DNA of 64,000 bases, from assembly GCF_006864135.1 (NCBI RefSeq), contig NZ_SADV01000002.1:310001-374000 (forward strand), read 5' to 3'. The DNA comes from Lysinibacillus sphaericus. GTDB lineage: Bacteria; Bacillota; Bacilli; Bacillales_A; Planococcaceae. The notes below the pieces were generated by a model. That model did not search any database and was not told the origin of the DNA. It saw only the letters and a program-made list of their open reading frames with translations. A program made the position numbers and the translations under genes. This document shows positions 38,642 through 48,089 of the stretch, piece by piece; positions within the stretch are counted from its first letter, which is position 1, and each line of letters begins with the position of its first letter.

Positions 38642-39540
38642 CGTCTTTCACCGCTCTCCTCTATCGCAAGTACTTGGAAGTATAAAGTGCGTAAAGTAGG
38701 CAAATTATGACCTTTCGCTAGAGCTTTTTCTAAAATTACTCCTACAATCGTGTCAATTTCACTTTTTTTCCCATGTATCCGATCCGCTAGCATAGATGAT
38801 GTATTGCTTGCTGTTATTTCACATAACTCTATCACTTTGAAAAAAGGTATAGCTTGTTCTATGTCTTCAAAAGCATCCGTTAATTCTCGATAGATAGTTT
38901 GCATCAATAAAAACGCTTGCTTATTCGTTATTAACTCTCCATTCCTCACTTGCAATATAGCCGTTAATGGGTTAATCAAGCAGTTAAATACCGCTTTCTC
39001 AAATAACATTTGTTCAGCATTAGCAACTAACTCAAACGAATACAAGGAATTTTTTAATTGCAACAAATCGTTAAACGTATCACCGTTTCCTCGCTCTATC
39101 GCAATTTTACAAACACCCACACCCCTATGTTGCACGGTTGCCCGATCTATCATTTGAGCACCAAATGACACAGAGCAAAAGGCAATATTTTTTTGTGGCA
39201 AACGAAGAGCTTCATCAAAATGTGCTAAACCATTTTGCATAAACAACAACGAAACTGTACTCGGCAACGCAGATAATTGTCCGTAAAGCTCTTGTAATTG
39301 ACCATACTTAACAGCAATTACAATTAAATCTTGCTGTGATAACTCCATTAAGTTCGTAGTTGAAGCAACTTTTTGTGCAGTTTTCGTTCCATCAACATTC
39401 ACTCGTGTTAAATACTTCGCATTAAGTTCATCTATCTGTTCCAGCCTTCTTGAAACCAACGTTACAGACATACCAGACTCAGCTAAAAAGCTTGCCGTTA
39501 ACAGACCTACAGCACCTGCACCAATAACCGCTACATCCAC
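38638..39540 (-). CDS. panE: 2-dehydropantoate 2-reductase
   Basis: 300 aa. The N-terminal NADP-binding Rossmann motif AVIGAGAVGLLTASFLAESG (residues 4-23) and the C-terminal ApbA domain are present, as is an NCLINPL segment near 200. It reduces ketopantoate to pantoate for coenzyme A synthesis. B. subtilis has ylbQ/panE in the same place upstream of bshC. Other ketopantoate-reductase-like specificities cannot be excluded. Confidence 0.88.
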   Translation of the reverse strand: MDVAVIGAGAVGLLTASFLAESGMSVTLVSRRLEQIDELNAKYLTRVNVDGTKTAQKVASTTNLMELSQQDLIVIAVKYGQLQELYGQLSALPSTVSLLFMQNGLAHFDEALRLPQKNIAFCSVSFGAQMIDRATVQHRGVGVCKIAIERGNGDTFNDLLQLKNSLYSFELVANAEQMLFEKAVFNCLINPLTAILQVRNGELITNKQAFLLMQTIYRELTDAFEDIEQAIPFFKVIELCEITASNTSSMLADRIHGKKSEIDTIVGVILEKALAKGHNLPTLRTLYFQVLAIEESGERR

Positions 39541-39645
39541 AACTCATTACACCTCCCACATTTACAATGGACGATCTAACATAAGAGAACGCCCTCCTAA
39601 ACAGTTCTACTGCCATTACATTTTAGCCGCTACCGACCATCACTC

Positions 39646-39846
39646 AATTTTACCTCGATATAATTGATGCTGCCACTTCGCTTTCGCACAGAAAACATTT
39701 GTTTCCGACGCTTCGCTTTCTCACAGATAAATTGCCACAGGACGTGGCGTTCTTAGACTGAGTTCCTCTATTTCAGCGGATGTTGTGACACCCGTACCTG
39801 TCGTTTGCTTTCAGCACAAAAGACACCCACTGAAAGAAATTAAATG
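39646..39846 (+). repeat. Family A intergenic repeat, copy A3 (diverged)
   Basis: It starts with TACCTCGATATAATT and holds two GCTTCGCTTTCGCACAG-like segments also seen in family B. A core-like hairpin GCCAC-AGGAC-GTGGC is followed by GTTCTTAGAC. It ends with a TGAAAGAAATTAA tail like copy A2. Together with the inverted repeat at 39871 it fills part of the 39541-40147 gap; the rest (39907-40147) shows nothing. Confidence 0.7.
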
Positions 39847-39870
39847 ATCCTTTTCATCCCTTTCTACAGA

Positions 39871-39906
39871 AGGAGGTGCCTTAGAATGATCTCTAAGGCA
39901 CCTCCT
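39871..39906. terminator. Perfect 15-bp inverted repeat, possible terminator
   Basis: AGGAGGTGCCTTAGA and TCTAAGGCACCTCCT pair perfectly around ATGATC. A T-rich stretch follows about 8 nt later on the plus strand, too far for a standard terminator. The stem includes AGGAGGT, which resembles a Shine-Dalgarno sequence. Confidence 0.5.
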
Positions 39907-40147
39907 ATGCAGGTTCTTTTATTATACAGGATTGACTAAGTGTTTACGATAATATAAAAAGTGAAACTTTAATCAGTAGTTTTTTCTCACTAATTATCAG
40001 CCTTCACCTATTGGAATTTTACGGACCGTTAATGAGGGATGAATATTTTTTGAAACACTCAGCGCAGCATTATGTTTTCATTCAAGTTTAAATTTTTTTC
40101 TAAGTAACTTACTCTACAGCACGTTTAACTTTTGGCAGCTTCCTTAT

Positions 40148-40525
40148 TTAATCTTTCATTAAAGAATACCCTTGCTGCAACCATTTCACTAGTTTATCAT
40201 GTTCATTTTGTAATTCACGGTGCCTTACTTCGAGACTTTGATAGGCTTCTGTTAATTCATCAAAACTTGTTAATGCCAGTTTCAAATGACTTCGCATCGA
40301 TTGTTGTGGCTGATTTCGGACAGCTAGTAGTGACTGACTATATTGACTGCGTAATGTTTTATTCCAACGGAAACCACAAGCTTGTTTTGTACGACCTAGT
40401 TCAGCAGCAGCCAATTCAAAAGCTTCTAGCTGTGTTTTGCCATTTTGCACATTATGCAACACAATTTCTGCTAATCTTTCATCGTCTTCCTTTGTCCATT
40501 GATCTTTTCTTTTTTTCAATTCCAT
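40148..40525 (-). CDS. RsfA-family transcription factor (GerR/YlbO-like)
   Basis: 125 aa. The N-terminal region (KKRKDQWTKEDDERLAEIVLHNVQNGKTQLEAF) is the Myb/SANT-like DNA-binding domain of RsfA-type sporulation regulators, with FRWNKTLRSQY as the second part. A coiled coil (about 85-120) follows. B. subtilis has ylbO (gerR), a mother-cell regulator, between rpmF and ylbQ; this gene has the equivalent position but is shorter. Whether it acts in mother cell or forespore is unknown. Confidence 0.82.
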   Translation of the reverse strand: MELKKRKDQWTKEDDERLAEIVLHNVQNGKTQLEAFELAAAELGRTKQACGFRWNKTLRSQYSQSLLAVRNQPQQSMRSHLKLALTSFDELTEAYQSLEVRHRELQNEHDKLVKWLQQGYSLMKD

Positions 40526-40588
40526 AATCTATCACCCTCGCATTTTTTACTACTATATGCGTGAACGAGCAAAATAGAATCATCGAAT

Positions 40589-40628
40589 TAAAAAAGACAG
40601 TGATTATGTTTTGTTATAATCACTGCCG
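40589..40628 (-). terminator. Terminator after enoyl-CoA hydratase gene
   Basis: Minus-strand GGCAGTGATTAT / ATAATCACTGTC around AACAAAAC, followed by six T. Confidence 0.88.
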
Positions 40629-40635
40629 TTATACA

Positions 40636-41403
40636 TTATTTATTGTTTTTCTTTGTTAGGAAATTAGCAACTGCCTCGTGGTGAGCTTCACTTTCCCACA
40701 ATTTAGCACATGTACGAACTTCCTCCATAACACGCTCATACATATTACGCTCACGCCACTTACGAAGCTCAATTTCTTTATAAGCCTTATGAACAGAAGG
40801 ATGAATTTTACGCATATGTTCGATAAAATTATTCAATGCCGCTTCTTTTGAACCTTCAAAAACGCGCATTGCCCAACCAATCTCATATAGCAATTCTGCT
40901 GAATATGGCTTCGCATCGACTAGCATCTTCATCGCACGATCATGGCGTAATCCTCGTTCGAATAAGTATGTACCGCCTCCCCAACCGCTCGTAATTGCTA
41001 ATGTCCCCTGTATAAAACCGCACTTCGCATGACTTGCCACTAGACGAAAATCGCAAGCTGTTGCAATTTCACAACCTCCACCAACCGCTGTTCCGTTAAT
41101 TAACGCAATTGTTGGCACAGGTAACGTTGCAAGATCGTATAATATTTCGCCCATCTTACCTAACATCCCAAACGCTTCATCCTCCGTTTCGAGCGCATGG
41201 AATTCAGATAAGTCGCCGCCCGAGCAAAATGATTTATCCCCTACTCCCGTAACGACTAAAAAACGAACATCCTCATGATTTCGAATATATGTAATGACTT
41301 CTTGTAGCCCATCCATAACCTCATCATTTACGGCATTCCGTTTTTCTTCTCGATTAATCACAAACGTCATAATACCTTCTTTGTTATCAATTATGTAAGC
41401 CAT
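40636..41403 (-). CDS. Enoyl-CoA hydratase/isomerase family protein
   Basis: 255 aa from the ATG at 41403 with AAAGGGGGAAA in front; an upstream ATG at 41442 is not supported. The crotonase fold is clear: INREEKRNAVNDEVMDGL, the oxyanion-hole segments GDKSFCSGGDLSEFHAL and INGTAVGGGCEIATACDF. Glu/Asp residues in the active-site loops are retained. The substrate is not evident. It lies between rpmF and the RsfA-type gene and ends in its own terminator, so it is probably a separate unit. Confidence 0.88.
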   Translation of the reverse strand: MAYIIDNKEGIMTFVINREEKRNAVNDEVMDGLQEVITYIRNHEDVRFLVVTGVGDKSFCSGGDLSEFHALETEDEAFGMLGKMGEILYDLATLPVPTIALINGTAVGGGCEIATACDFRLVASHAKCGFIQGTLAITSGWGGGTYLFERGLRHDRAMKMLVDAKPYSAELLYEIGWAMRVFEGSKEAALNNFIEHMRKIHPSVHKAYKEIELRKWRERNMYERVMEEVRTCAKLWESEAHHEAVANFLTKKNNK

Positions 41404-41506
41404 ACTATTTCCCCCTTTGTCCTGATGGATAAATTGTATCATACAATTATTATAGTACTATATATCTTTTCGTTATTGCCGGAAAATTCCGTCTCTTTAA
41501 ACCAAC

Positions 41507-41549
41507 AAAAAGGCTAGTAAAGAGCCATGGTCTCTCTACTAGCCTTTTA
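41507..41549 (-). terminator. Terminator after rpmF
   Basis: Minus-strand AAAAGGCTAGTAGAGAG / CTCTTTACTAGCCTTTTT hairpin with a short loop, 17 nt past the rpmF stop. Confidence 0.9.
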
Positions 41550-41566
41550 AGTGAGCAAACACTGTA

Positions 41567-41740
41567 TTATTTGCTTACTACTTCTTTACCTTTGTATTGT
41601 CCGCAAGCTTTGCAAACACGGTGTGATAATTTAGCTTCACCACAGTTTGGGCAAGCTACCATACCAGGTACAGATAATTTGAAATGCGTACGACGCTTTC
41701 TTTTTGCAGTTTTAGAAGTTCTTCTAAATGGTACAGCCAT
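41567..41740 (-). CDS. rpmF: 50S ribosomal protein L32
   Basis: 57 aa from the ATG at 41740, with AAGGAGGTG at the right distance. The N-terminus [19 protein letters not shown] is the standard L32 start. Two cysteine pairs (CPNC and CKAC) make this the zinc-binding form rather than the cysteine-free paralog. It follows ylbN by 24 nt and shares its promoter, as in Bacillus. Confidence 0.97.
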   Translation of the reverse strand: MAVPFRRTSKTAKRKRRTHFKLSVPGMVACPNCGEAKLSHRVCKACGQYKGKEVVSK

Positions 41741-41764
41741 TGATGGCACCTCCTTACAGATCGT

Positions 41765-42298
41765 CTATTCGTCTGTTTGATCAAAATACTTAGCTAAATT
41801 AGCAAGTCTTGGATCCACTTTTTGTTCGTCAGCTTTTTTGTGTAGTTTAACGTCTTCATCCGTCGCGTAAGACCAATTTTTCCCACCATGCACTTGCCCT
41901 TCGGAATTTTCCTTAAACACTTGCAAAGGTACTTCAAGAAGCACTAACTCCTCAATAACCGGCTTCATGTCGATTACTTCACCATTAATATAGTGAATAT
42001 CTCCGTCATCTTCCCCTCGTTTTTCCTCGTCAATCCAGCTGAAAACTTCAACTGTCTCAACTTCGATAGGAAACTCAACATCTTCCCATGTGCGTGCACA
42101 TGGTAATGTTAACGTCGCTTCCACAGTTAGCTGACATGTCATTTGCGATGCACCGAAAGTACATAGCCCTTTTACATGAACGGGCGAAATTGCTCGAATA
42201 TCCTGGTTTCGCTCCATCACCTCGTCCAGCTGGACATAGGCATCGATTGGCATCCCGTTTTGGCGGTATTTAGATAATTGATGAATTGACCATTTCAT
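41765..42298 (-). CDS. ylbN: DUF177 family protein (YlbN, YceD-like)
   Basis: 177 aa from the ATG at 42298, with GAGGTGATT upstream; an in-frame upstream ATG at 42388 would start within the promoter and is rejected. The family (YceD in E. coli) is tied to 23S rRNA or large-subunit assembly and is almost always encoded next to rpmF. The conserved CTFGASQMTCQLTVEATLTLPC segment is in the middle. A perfect sigma-A promoter lies upstream. Confidence 0.92.
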   Translation of the reverse strand: MKWSIHQLSKYRQNGMPIDAYVQLDEVMERNQDIRAISPVHVKGLCTFGASQMTCQLTVEATLTLPCARTWEDVEFPIEVETVEVFSWIDEEKRGEDDGDIHYINGEVIDMKPVIEELVLLEVPLQVFKENSEGQVHGGKNWSYATDEDVKLHKKADEQKVDPRLANLAKYFDQTDE

Positions 42299-42328
42299 TC
42301 GTTTAATCACCTCGAGACAACACTGTTG

Positions 42329-42357
42329 ATTATATAATGTGTAAAAATAGATGTCAA
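42329..42357 (-). promoter_or_regulatory. Consensus sigma-A promoter of ylbN-rpmF
   Basis: Minus-strand TTGACA (42352-42357) and TATAAT (42329-42334) with exactly 17 bp between them: a perfect consensus promoter, fitting high expression of a ribosomal protein gene. Confidence 0.95.
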
Positions 42358-42496
42358 GATAATTTCTTGTCACCACAATAAAACCCACCTATAATTAAAT
42401 ATTATAAAAAGTGTATTTGCTCCAAACCGTTCTATATAAGAAAAAGGTTCTAAGTAAGAACGAGAAGCAAATGACATTGGTAAAGGGGGCTTAAAT

Positions 42497-43708
42497 TTGC
42501 AAGCAGTCGGAATAGTTGTTGAATACAATCCTTTTCACAACGGACACGCCTATCATTTAGAACAGGCAAAAAAAGTAGCACAAGCGGATATTGTCGTTGC
42601 AGTCATGAGTGGAGATTTTTTGCAGCGTGGTGAACCAGCCATGGTTGATAAATGGACACGCACAAAAATGGCTCTCGCAGGTGGTGTTGATATTGTCATT
42701 GAACTACCCTACGTTTATAGTACCGCACCTGCAACTGATTTCGCAAAAGGAGCAATTTCCTTACTATCTGCAATTGGTTGCGGTTCTTTTGCCTTTGGAA
42801 GTGAAGACGGTTCCATTCAACCCTTTACGAATACGTTTCAGCTCATTAATAATCATCGCACTGAATATAACACTCTTATTAAAGAAAGCCTTAAAACGGG
42901 TGCAAGCTATCCCAAAAGTCTACATTACGCCTATGAACAGCTTTCTCAAAAATTCCCTGCAACATACATTGATTTGGGACAACCAAACAATATACTTGGT
43001 TTTCATTATATTGAGGCTGCAACGACTCTAGGTAGTAACATTAAACCTTTAACGATCCCGCGCATTGTTGCAGGTTACCATGACGCTTTGCAAGAAGGAG
43101 CATCCATAGCTAGTGCCACAGGAATACGCAAGGCTCTAGCAACAACCAACACGCTTCAAAGTGTGGAAGATTTTCTCCCTAAAGCATCGTTTGATTATTT
43201 AGCTGATTGGTACGAAAAATATGGTGAATTTGCAAGTTGGGAAACTTTTTGGCCATTGTTACAGTTTACGCTTATTCGTCACACACCTCATGAACTTACG
43301 CGCTATGCAGAAGTAACAGAAGGCATTGAAAACGCTCTAATTAAAGCAGCGAAAACAAGTCATTCATTCAGTAGCTTTATGGAGAAAATTAAATCAAAAC
43401 GCTATACTTGGACGCGACTTCAACGCATGCTTACACACATTTATACTGGGCTTACAAAGGAACAGTTGCAAAGCTTTGACGCCCCATCTAGCATACGTTT
43501 ACTTGGTATGAGCAAGAAGGGACAACGTTATTTAGGAATGCATAAAAAAGATATACCTTTACCTTTGATCAGTCGTGTAGCTGCTATGGATGATGCTATG
43601 CTTGCTGTAGATATACATGCAGCAGAGGTTTACAATTTAAGTATAGAACAAGGAACAAAAGGGCAAAGTCTTCCTAAAGATTATCAAACACCACCGATTC
43701 GTTTTTAA
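42497..43708 (+). CDS. tmcAL: tRNA(Met) cytidine acetate ligase (YlbM)
   Basis: 403 aa. It acetylates C34 of elongator tRNA-Met using acetate and ATP. The HIGH-like nucleotidyltransferase motif EYNPFHNGHAYHL is at residues 9-21, and the AVMSGDFLQRGEPAMVDKW segment follows. The start is TTG at 42497 after AAAGGGGGC. It is on the opposite strand to ylbN and divergent from it, as in Bacillus. Confidence 0.95.
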   Translation: MQAVGIVVEYNPFHNGHAYHLEQAKKVAQADIVVAVMSGDFLQRGEPAMVDKWTRTKMALAGGVDIVIELPYVYSTAPATDFAKGAISLLSAIGCGSFAFGSEDGSIQPFTNTFQLINNHRTEYNTLIKESLKTGASYPKSLHYAYEQLSQKFPATYIDLGQPNNILGFHYIEAATTLGSNIKPLTIPRIVAGYHDALQEGASIASATGIRKALATTNTLQSVEDFLPKASFDYLADWYEKYGEFASWETFWPLLQFTLIRHTPHELTRYAEVTEGIENALIKAAKTSHSFSSFMEKIKSKRYTWTRLQRMLTHIYTGLTKEQLQSFDAPSSIRLLGMSKKGQRYLGMHKKDIPLPLISRVAAMDDAMLAVDIHAAEVYNLSIEQGTKGQSLPKDYQTPPIRF

Positions 43709-43749
43709 GAAATGGAAAACCACAAAAAAATTCTTCAGGAGGTATGGCT

Positions 43750-44076
43750 TTGAAGTATTTTTCATATTTTTATTGTTTTTTGTTAATTTTCTTGTTAATA
43801 GGATGCAATTCTTCATCTTCTTGGGCATTTCAATTCGTAAAGTACAATAATACACATTACATTATGACTGAAGAAGTTTTAGAAAATAACCAACTTGGCG
43901 AAAAGTTAGGCGAAGTAAAATACGACCTCAACAAAGAGCAAGACAGTAAAGAATTGTCTTCAAATATTTATCCAGTTGGAACAAAAATTTATGCTATTAA
44001 CAACTTAGATACTTCAAAAGCGATTGCCGTAGTTAATGAAGAAGGAAAAATAATAAAACTTGTAGCAGAGAATTAA
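43750..44076 (+). CDS. Putative small lipoprotein of unknown function
   Basis: About 108 aa. A hydrophobic signal segment ends in the lipobox LLIGC (Cys near residue 19), so the mature protein should be lipid-anchored outside the membrane. The rest (about 90 aa) is small and hydrophilic, with NNTHYIMTEEVL and PVGTKIYAINNLDTSKAIAV, resembling short secreted beta proteins. I do not recognise the family. An ATG at 43744 lies only 1 nt from AGGAGG, while TTG at 43750 is ideally spaced, so TTG is preferred. It follows tmcAL by 41 nt. Confidence 0.75.
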   Translation: MKYFSYFYCFLLIFLLIGCNSSSSWAFQFVKYNNTHYIMTEEVLENNQLGEKLGEVKYDLNKEQDSKELSSNIYPVGTKIYAINNLDTSKAIAVVNEEGKIIKLVAEN

Positions 44077-44105
44077 GTTAGATTTTTAAAACATCAAGGT
44101 AAACA

Positions 44106-44150
44106 AAAAAGCCTGGCTACTCAATTAATTTTGAGTAACCAGGCTTTTTT
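44106..44150. terminator. Strong bidirectional terminator
   Basis: AAAAAAGCCTGG-TACTCAA and TTGAGTA-CCAGGCTTTTTT pair around TTAATT with T/A runs on both sides. It ends the tmcAL-lipoprotein unit and could also serve sepM from the other strand. Confidence 0.92.
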
Positions 44151-44181
44151 GTCGTTTTTTTCCATCAACATAAGCAAGCAA

Positions 44182-44317
44182 TTAGAGAAACGAAGACTAG
44201 GAGCATCACTCCCTGTAATACGCCTTCGTATCAACCTCCTGTCGCTGTTGCTAGACAAACCCCAAGCATCTCATTGGACACTCCCAGGAAAGAACCAAAC
44301 CGCAACGGAAACTAACC
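44182..44317 (-). repeat. Family B repeat, copy B7 (decayed)
   Basis: Parts resemble the inverted B5 copy: CGAAGACTAGGAGCATCACT ... TAATACGCCTTCGT (a decayed core hairpin) and CTCCCAGGAAAGAACC ... CAACGGAAACTAACC (a decayed end). Stems are no longer complementary in places, so it is likely a dead copy. Confidence 0.6.
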
Positions 44318-44335
44318 GATCGTTACAGTGAAAAC

Positions 44336-45382
44336 CTATTTCGGATGTAACTGTTTTAAATATTCGATTGCATCATCCACAGTTTTAACTGGAACTATTT
44401 TCATTTTTGTTCCAATTTCTTTCGCAGTCTTTACTGCTGTAGCATAATTTGATTCCAGTTCAGGATATTTAGCTTTCATTTCTGGAGTAATTTCATCATC
44501 TGGTGCAAAAAAGATTTCCATACCATCACGATCAGCAGCAATCACTTTATAGTCTATTCCACCAATTCTTCCAACAGAGCCATCTACCAGCATTTCACCT
44601 GTCCCCGCAATAGCATAACCTTTCGTTAAATCTTCTTCGAGAAGTTGGTCTAAAATTTCTAAGGTAAACATTAGCCCAGCAGACGGACCTCCAATATCCT
44701 CCGTTTTCATAGACACATTTGGATTTGTTTCAATAGATTTACTTTCAGTATAAGTAATACCTAATCCTGCCCTTTTCTCTTCTGATTTAGGGATTTCCTT
44801 TAATGTAATCGTTACCTCTTGTTCTTTTGTATTACGATTAAATTTAATTGTCACCTTATCTCCAAGTTGCTTTGGCTTTAAAAGATCTACAAGCGTTTGT
44901 TGATTTTTAATTTTTTGTCCATCAACCTCAATAATTTCATCACCAGCTTTTAATAAATTATCCGAAGCACCGCCATCTAGGACATTTAATACAAAAACAC
45001 CATTAAAGAGAATTTTTGTTTGGAGGCCAGCCCTCTGAAAAGCTATATACTTTGCATTAAATTGAGAATCAGACATTAATTTAAACTGTCGAACATTATA
45101 TTCCTCTTCATCTTCTAATGGATTTCGAACTTGTTCAATATTCATTAGTTTTTGATATTTTTGAGTTTTCGCCCATAAATATGAAAAAGGAGTTGCTTGC
45201 TGCATAGCCACCGTCATTAAGCTCAATGATCCTTTATCATCGGTGTGACTATTTTCAACGTTAACAAATTTACTGACATCATAAGCACTTCCCGGCTTCA
45301 TGATATAAGCGTCTAGTCGGAACAACATTAAAAAACAAATCACGACTATTAACACTGCATAAATACTAATTTTTTTCTTCAA
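44336..45382 (-). CDS. sepM: PDZ-domain Lon-like serine protease SepM (YlbL)
   Basis: 348 aa from a TTG at 45382 with TAGGAGGTG upstream; an ATG at 45424 lies before that ribosome site and is rejected. There is one N-terminal membrane segment (about residues 5-23), a PDZ domain (about 115-200) and a C-terminal Lon-type protease domain. The catalytic Ser is in GGPSAGLMFTLEIL and the Lys in IGGIDYKVIAAD. It acts outside the membrane; B. subtilis YlbL is linked to checkpoint-protein turnover. It is divergent from ylbJ. Confidence 0.92.
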   Translation of the reverse strand: MKKKISIYAVLIVVICFLMLFRLDAYIMKPGSAYDVSKFVNVENSHTDDKGSLSLMTVAMQQATPFSYLWAKTQKYQKLMNIEQVRNPLEDEEEYNVRQFKLMSDSQFNAKYIAFQRAGLQTKILFNGVFVLNVLDGGASDNLLKAGDEIIEVDGQKIKNQQTLVDLLKPKQLGDKVTIKFNRNTKEQEVTITLKEIPKSEEKRAGLGITYTESKSIETNPNVSMKTEDIGGPSAGLMFTLEILDQLLEEDLTKGYAIAGTGEMLVDGSVGRIGGIDYKVIAADRDGMEIFFAPDDEITPEMKAKYPELESNYATAVKTAKEIGTKMKIVPVKTVDDAIEYLKQLHPK

Positions 45383-45500
45383 AGAAAAACACCTCCTAGG
45401 ACGCTCGCAAAACCATACGTTCATGTTTTTGCCTTTTTTACATATATTGATTTTAGCATTTGCCTATGTGAATGACAAAAAGTTGAAACGAGATGATAAC

Positions 45501-46400
45501 ATGTATGCGATAATTCAAATAGCGATTTGCATAGTTCTTATTCTATTACTCTTGTTATTCCCACAAACTGCTCATAATGGTACTGATTTAGGTTTAAACC
45601 TCTTTATGGAGGCCCTTTTTCCGTATTTATTACCTTACCTTATTTTAACGCAATGGCTTCTCCGTTTAACAGCTCCTATGCGAACTAAAACAAAAAGAGC
45701 TTCTTTATACGTACAAGCCTACATTATTAGCGCACTCGGAGGGTATCCATCTGGAGCAACAACGATTGTTTACTTAAAAAACAGTGGGCAACTACATCCA
45801 AAAGAAGCAAATTTTTTATTAGCCGTATGTCACGCACCTAGTCCTCTTTTCGTGCTAGGCTTTGTAAGCCTTGATTTATTACACAGTAATACGTTCGGAT
45901 GGATGTTTTTATGTTTACTACATAGTTTTAATATTTGCTGTTTAATAACTGGTTACTTCTTATTTCGTAAAACGGATCCTCCTAGCATCTCCATACACAA
46001 TACACCTTTGCATACAGCACCATTTTCTGAAAGTATTAAAGAAACAGCACCGACAATACTTTTAGTTGGAACTACAATAATTTTTTTCACTACCATCCAA
46101 ACGATTGTCCAGCAAGGCTTAGATTCACTAATACCTAAACTTCCCTATACAGCTGAGCTTTCCATAGCAGCCATTCTTGAAGTTACAAATGGACTTAAAA
46201 TGACCGTCTCAGCATTTCCAGATCTCCCATATTTACCATTACTAGTTGTTATGTTGTTAACAATGCAAAGTATAAGCATTCACTTACAAATTTTCGTAAT
46301 TGCGAAATCAGCCAAGCTTTCCGTTCGACCATATATAAAATTCCGCCTACTTAGCATAATCATTGTACCCACTATTTATGCTCTTTTTTTCTTAAAATAA
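45501..46400 (+). CDS. ylbJ: Sporulation integral membrane protein YlbJ
   Basis: About 299 aa from the ATG at 45501, which has a GAGATGAT sequence upstream; the frame is open from 45423. About eight membrane segments are seen. The MEALFPYLLPYLILTQWL and ALGGYPSGATTIVYLKNSG segments are typical of YlbJ, a SigE-dependent protein needed for proper cortex or spore envelope in B. subtilis. It is about 100 aa shorter than the B. subtilis protein. The start is uncertain, and no clear SigE promoter was found. Confidence 0.85.
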   Translation: MYAIIQIAICIVLILLLLLFPQTAHNGTDLGLNLFMEALFPYLLPYLILTQWLLRLTAPMRTKTKRASLYVQAYIISALGGYPSGATTIVYLKNSGQLHPKEANFLLAVCHAPSPLFVLGFVSLDLLHSNTFGWMFLCLLHSFNICCLITGYFLFRKTDPPSISIHNTPLHTAPFSESIKETAPTILLVGTTIIFFTTIQTIVQQGLDSLIPKLPYTAELSIAAILEVTNGLKMTVSAFPDLPYLPLLVVMLLTMQSISIHLQIFVIAKSAKLSVRPYIKFRLLSIIIVPTIYALFFLK

Positions 46401-46620
46401 ATAATCGTTCTTTAGAGTAAAGATAAGGTTTACTATTTAATGATTGGCATGAGGAGTAAAGAATGGACTTAGGAGTAAGCATAGCAGAGGAAATCAATCA
46501 TTCCCCTACTCCTATAGCTTCCCTCGGATTTAATCACAAATAATAGCGCAGAAAGTATTATGATAATTCCTAAATCCATTTTTTGTCAAACAAATAAAAC
46601 CAGGACAAAATTTTACGTCA

Positions 46621-46670
46621 AAAAAGCGCGGGAAATCAACTTTTTTAAAATTGATTTCTCGCGCTTTTTA
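46621..46670. terminator. Bidirectional terminator between ylbJ and coaD
   Basis: AAAAAGCGCG-GAAATCAA and TTGATTTC-CGCGCTTTTT pair over about 18 bp around a T/A-rich loop. It lies between two convergent genes. The remaining 46401-46828 sequence holds only the A4 repeat. Confidence 0.92.
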
Positions 46671-46718
46671 AGGCTTAGACTAGTTTTTGTCCCAGCCTCA
46701 TTCTTTTAGTTTATTTAA

Positions 46719-46828
46719 CAATTATGCCTCGTTGCTGTCGCTTGCGTGGCGTTCTTAGACCTCTATTTCGTCTTATGTACCGAAAGTTTAGCGACAGGTA
46801 CAGATGTTTGGACACGGGCTAAAAAAAG
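46719..46828 (+). repeat. Family A intergenic repeat, copy A4 (short)
   Basis: AATTATGCCTCGTTGCTGTC head, GCGTGGCGTTCTTAGAC (also in A3), and a hairpin TGTACCGAAAG ... GCGACAGGTACA followed by GATGTTTGGACACGGGCT, as in the tails of A2 and A8. The head palindrome is broken. It directly follows coaD. Confidence 0.7.
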
Positions 46829-47332
<504 letters not shown>

Positions 47333-47361
47333 CTATGCAACGATCAATGTCCAAGGGGTGC

Positions 47362-47922
47362 TTAGACACCTTCCGAATGAAGATAAACGGATATAATCGT
47401 TCCGCCATATATTTCTTGTCTTTTTAATACAAAATCCCCAAATATTTGTGGTAATTCTACTTCTTTTGCATGCTCACATAAAATAATGCCATCATGTTGA
47501 ATTTTATCATTGTCAACAAGAATCTGTACTAAGTCATAATATTCTTTATGATGATATGGTGGATCTAAAAATACTAATTTAAACGTAATATCACGTTTTA
47601 ATAACGCTTTCACAGCACGCTTCGCATCGATACGAAAAAGCTCAGAGCAATCCTCGTAACGACATTTTTTTATGTTATCCTGTAGTACTTGGAACGCCTT
47701 TGCATCTTTTTCAATAAATACGGCGTGCTCAGCCCCTCTACTTAAAGATTCGATACCTAAGCCACCGCTCCCTGCAAATAAATCGAGCGCTATACCTCCG
47801 TCGAAGAATGGGCCAATAATATTAAATATGGATTCCTTTACTTTATCAGTTGTAGGTCTCGTCGTGTTCCCTGCAATTGCCTTTAAAGGCATCCCTTTAC
47901 GTTCTCCTGCTACAACTCTCAT
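47362..47922 (-). CDS. rsmD: 16S rRNA m2G966 methyltransferase
   Basis: 186 aa, like B. subtilis YlbH. It methylates G966 in 16S rRNA. The N-terminus MRVVAGERKGMPLKAIAG, the SAM loop ALDLFAGSGGLGIESLSRGA (about residues 43-62) and the catalytic LVFLDPPYHHKEY (about 133-145) are all present. It precedes coaD. A GGTGAT site lies 8 nt before the ATG. Confidence 0.95.
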   Translation of the reverse strand: MRVVAGERKGMPLKAIAGNTTRPTTDKVKESIFNIIGPFFDGGIALDLFAGSGGLGIESLSRGAEHAVFIEKDAKAFQVLQDNIKKCRYEDCSELFRIDAKRAVKALLKRDITFKLVFLDPPYHHKEYYDLVQILVDNDKIQHDGIILCEHAKEVELPQIFGDFVLKRQEIYGGTIISVYLHSEGV

Positions 47923-47952
47923 AGGTAAATCACCGTACTTTCTTTTTCCAAA

Positions 47953-48045
47953 GTCAATTTCGCCTTGGCGTAATTGTTGTTGCTGTCGCTTTTCGCACAG
48001 TCAAAACTCAGTTGTTGCCGCAACAACAACATGCTGATTGAAGAT
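47953..48045 (+). repeat. Family A intergenic repeat, copy A5 (short)
   Basis: It begins with AATTTCGCCTTGGCGTAATT, identical to the A1 head, then GCTGTCGCTTTTCGCACAG. A different hairpin follows (GTTGTTGCCG-CAACAACAAC). The A1-type core is absent. Confidence 0.7.
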
Positions 48046-48051
48046 AAAAGC

Positions 48052-48086
48052 ATTTTTGCAGCGAAAGACGAACCTCCGCTGCAAAA
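48052..48086 (-). terminator. Terminator after the secreted repeat-domain gene
   Basis: Minus-strand TTGCAGCG / CGCTGCAA hairpin with a 13-nt loop and an A/T-rich tail. Confidence 0.65.
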
Positions 48087-48089
48087 AGT

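Noticed and set aside
42609-43031. 140-codon ORF inside tmcAL
   Set aside because: Out-of-frame shadow of a well-identified gene.
45423-45510. Sigma-E promoter of ylbJ
   Set aside because: ATATT is present, but the sequence 14 bp on (CCTATGTG) fits the -10 poorly.
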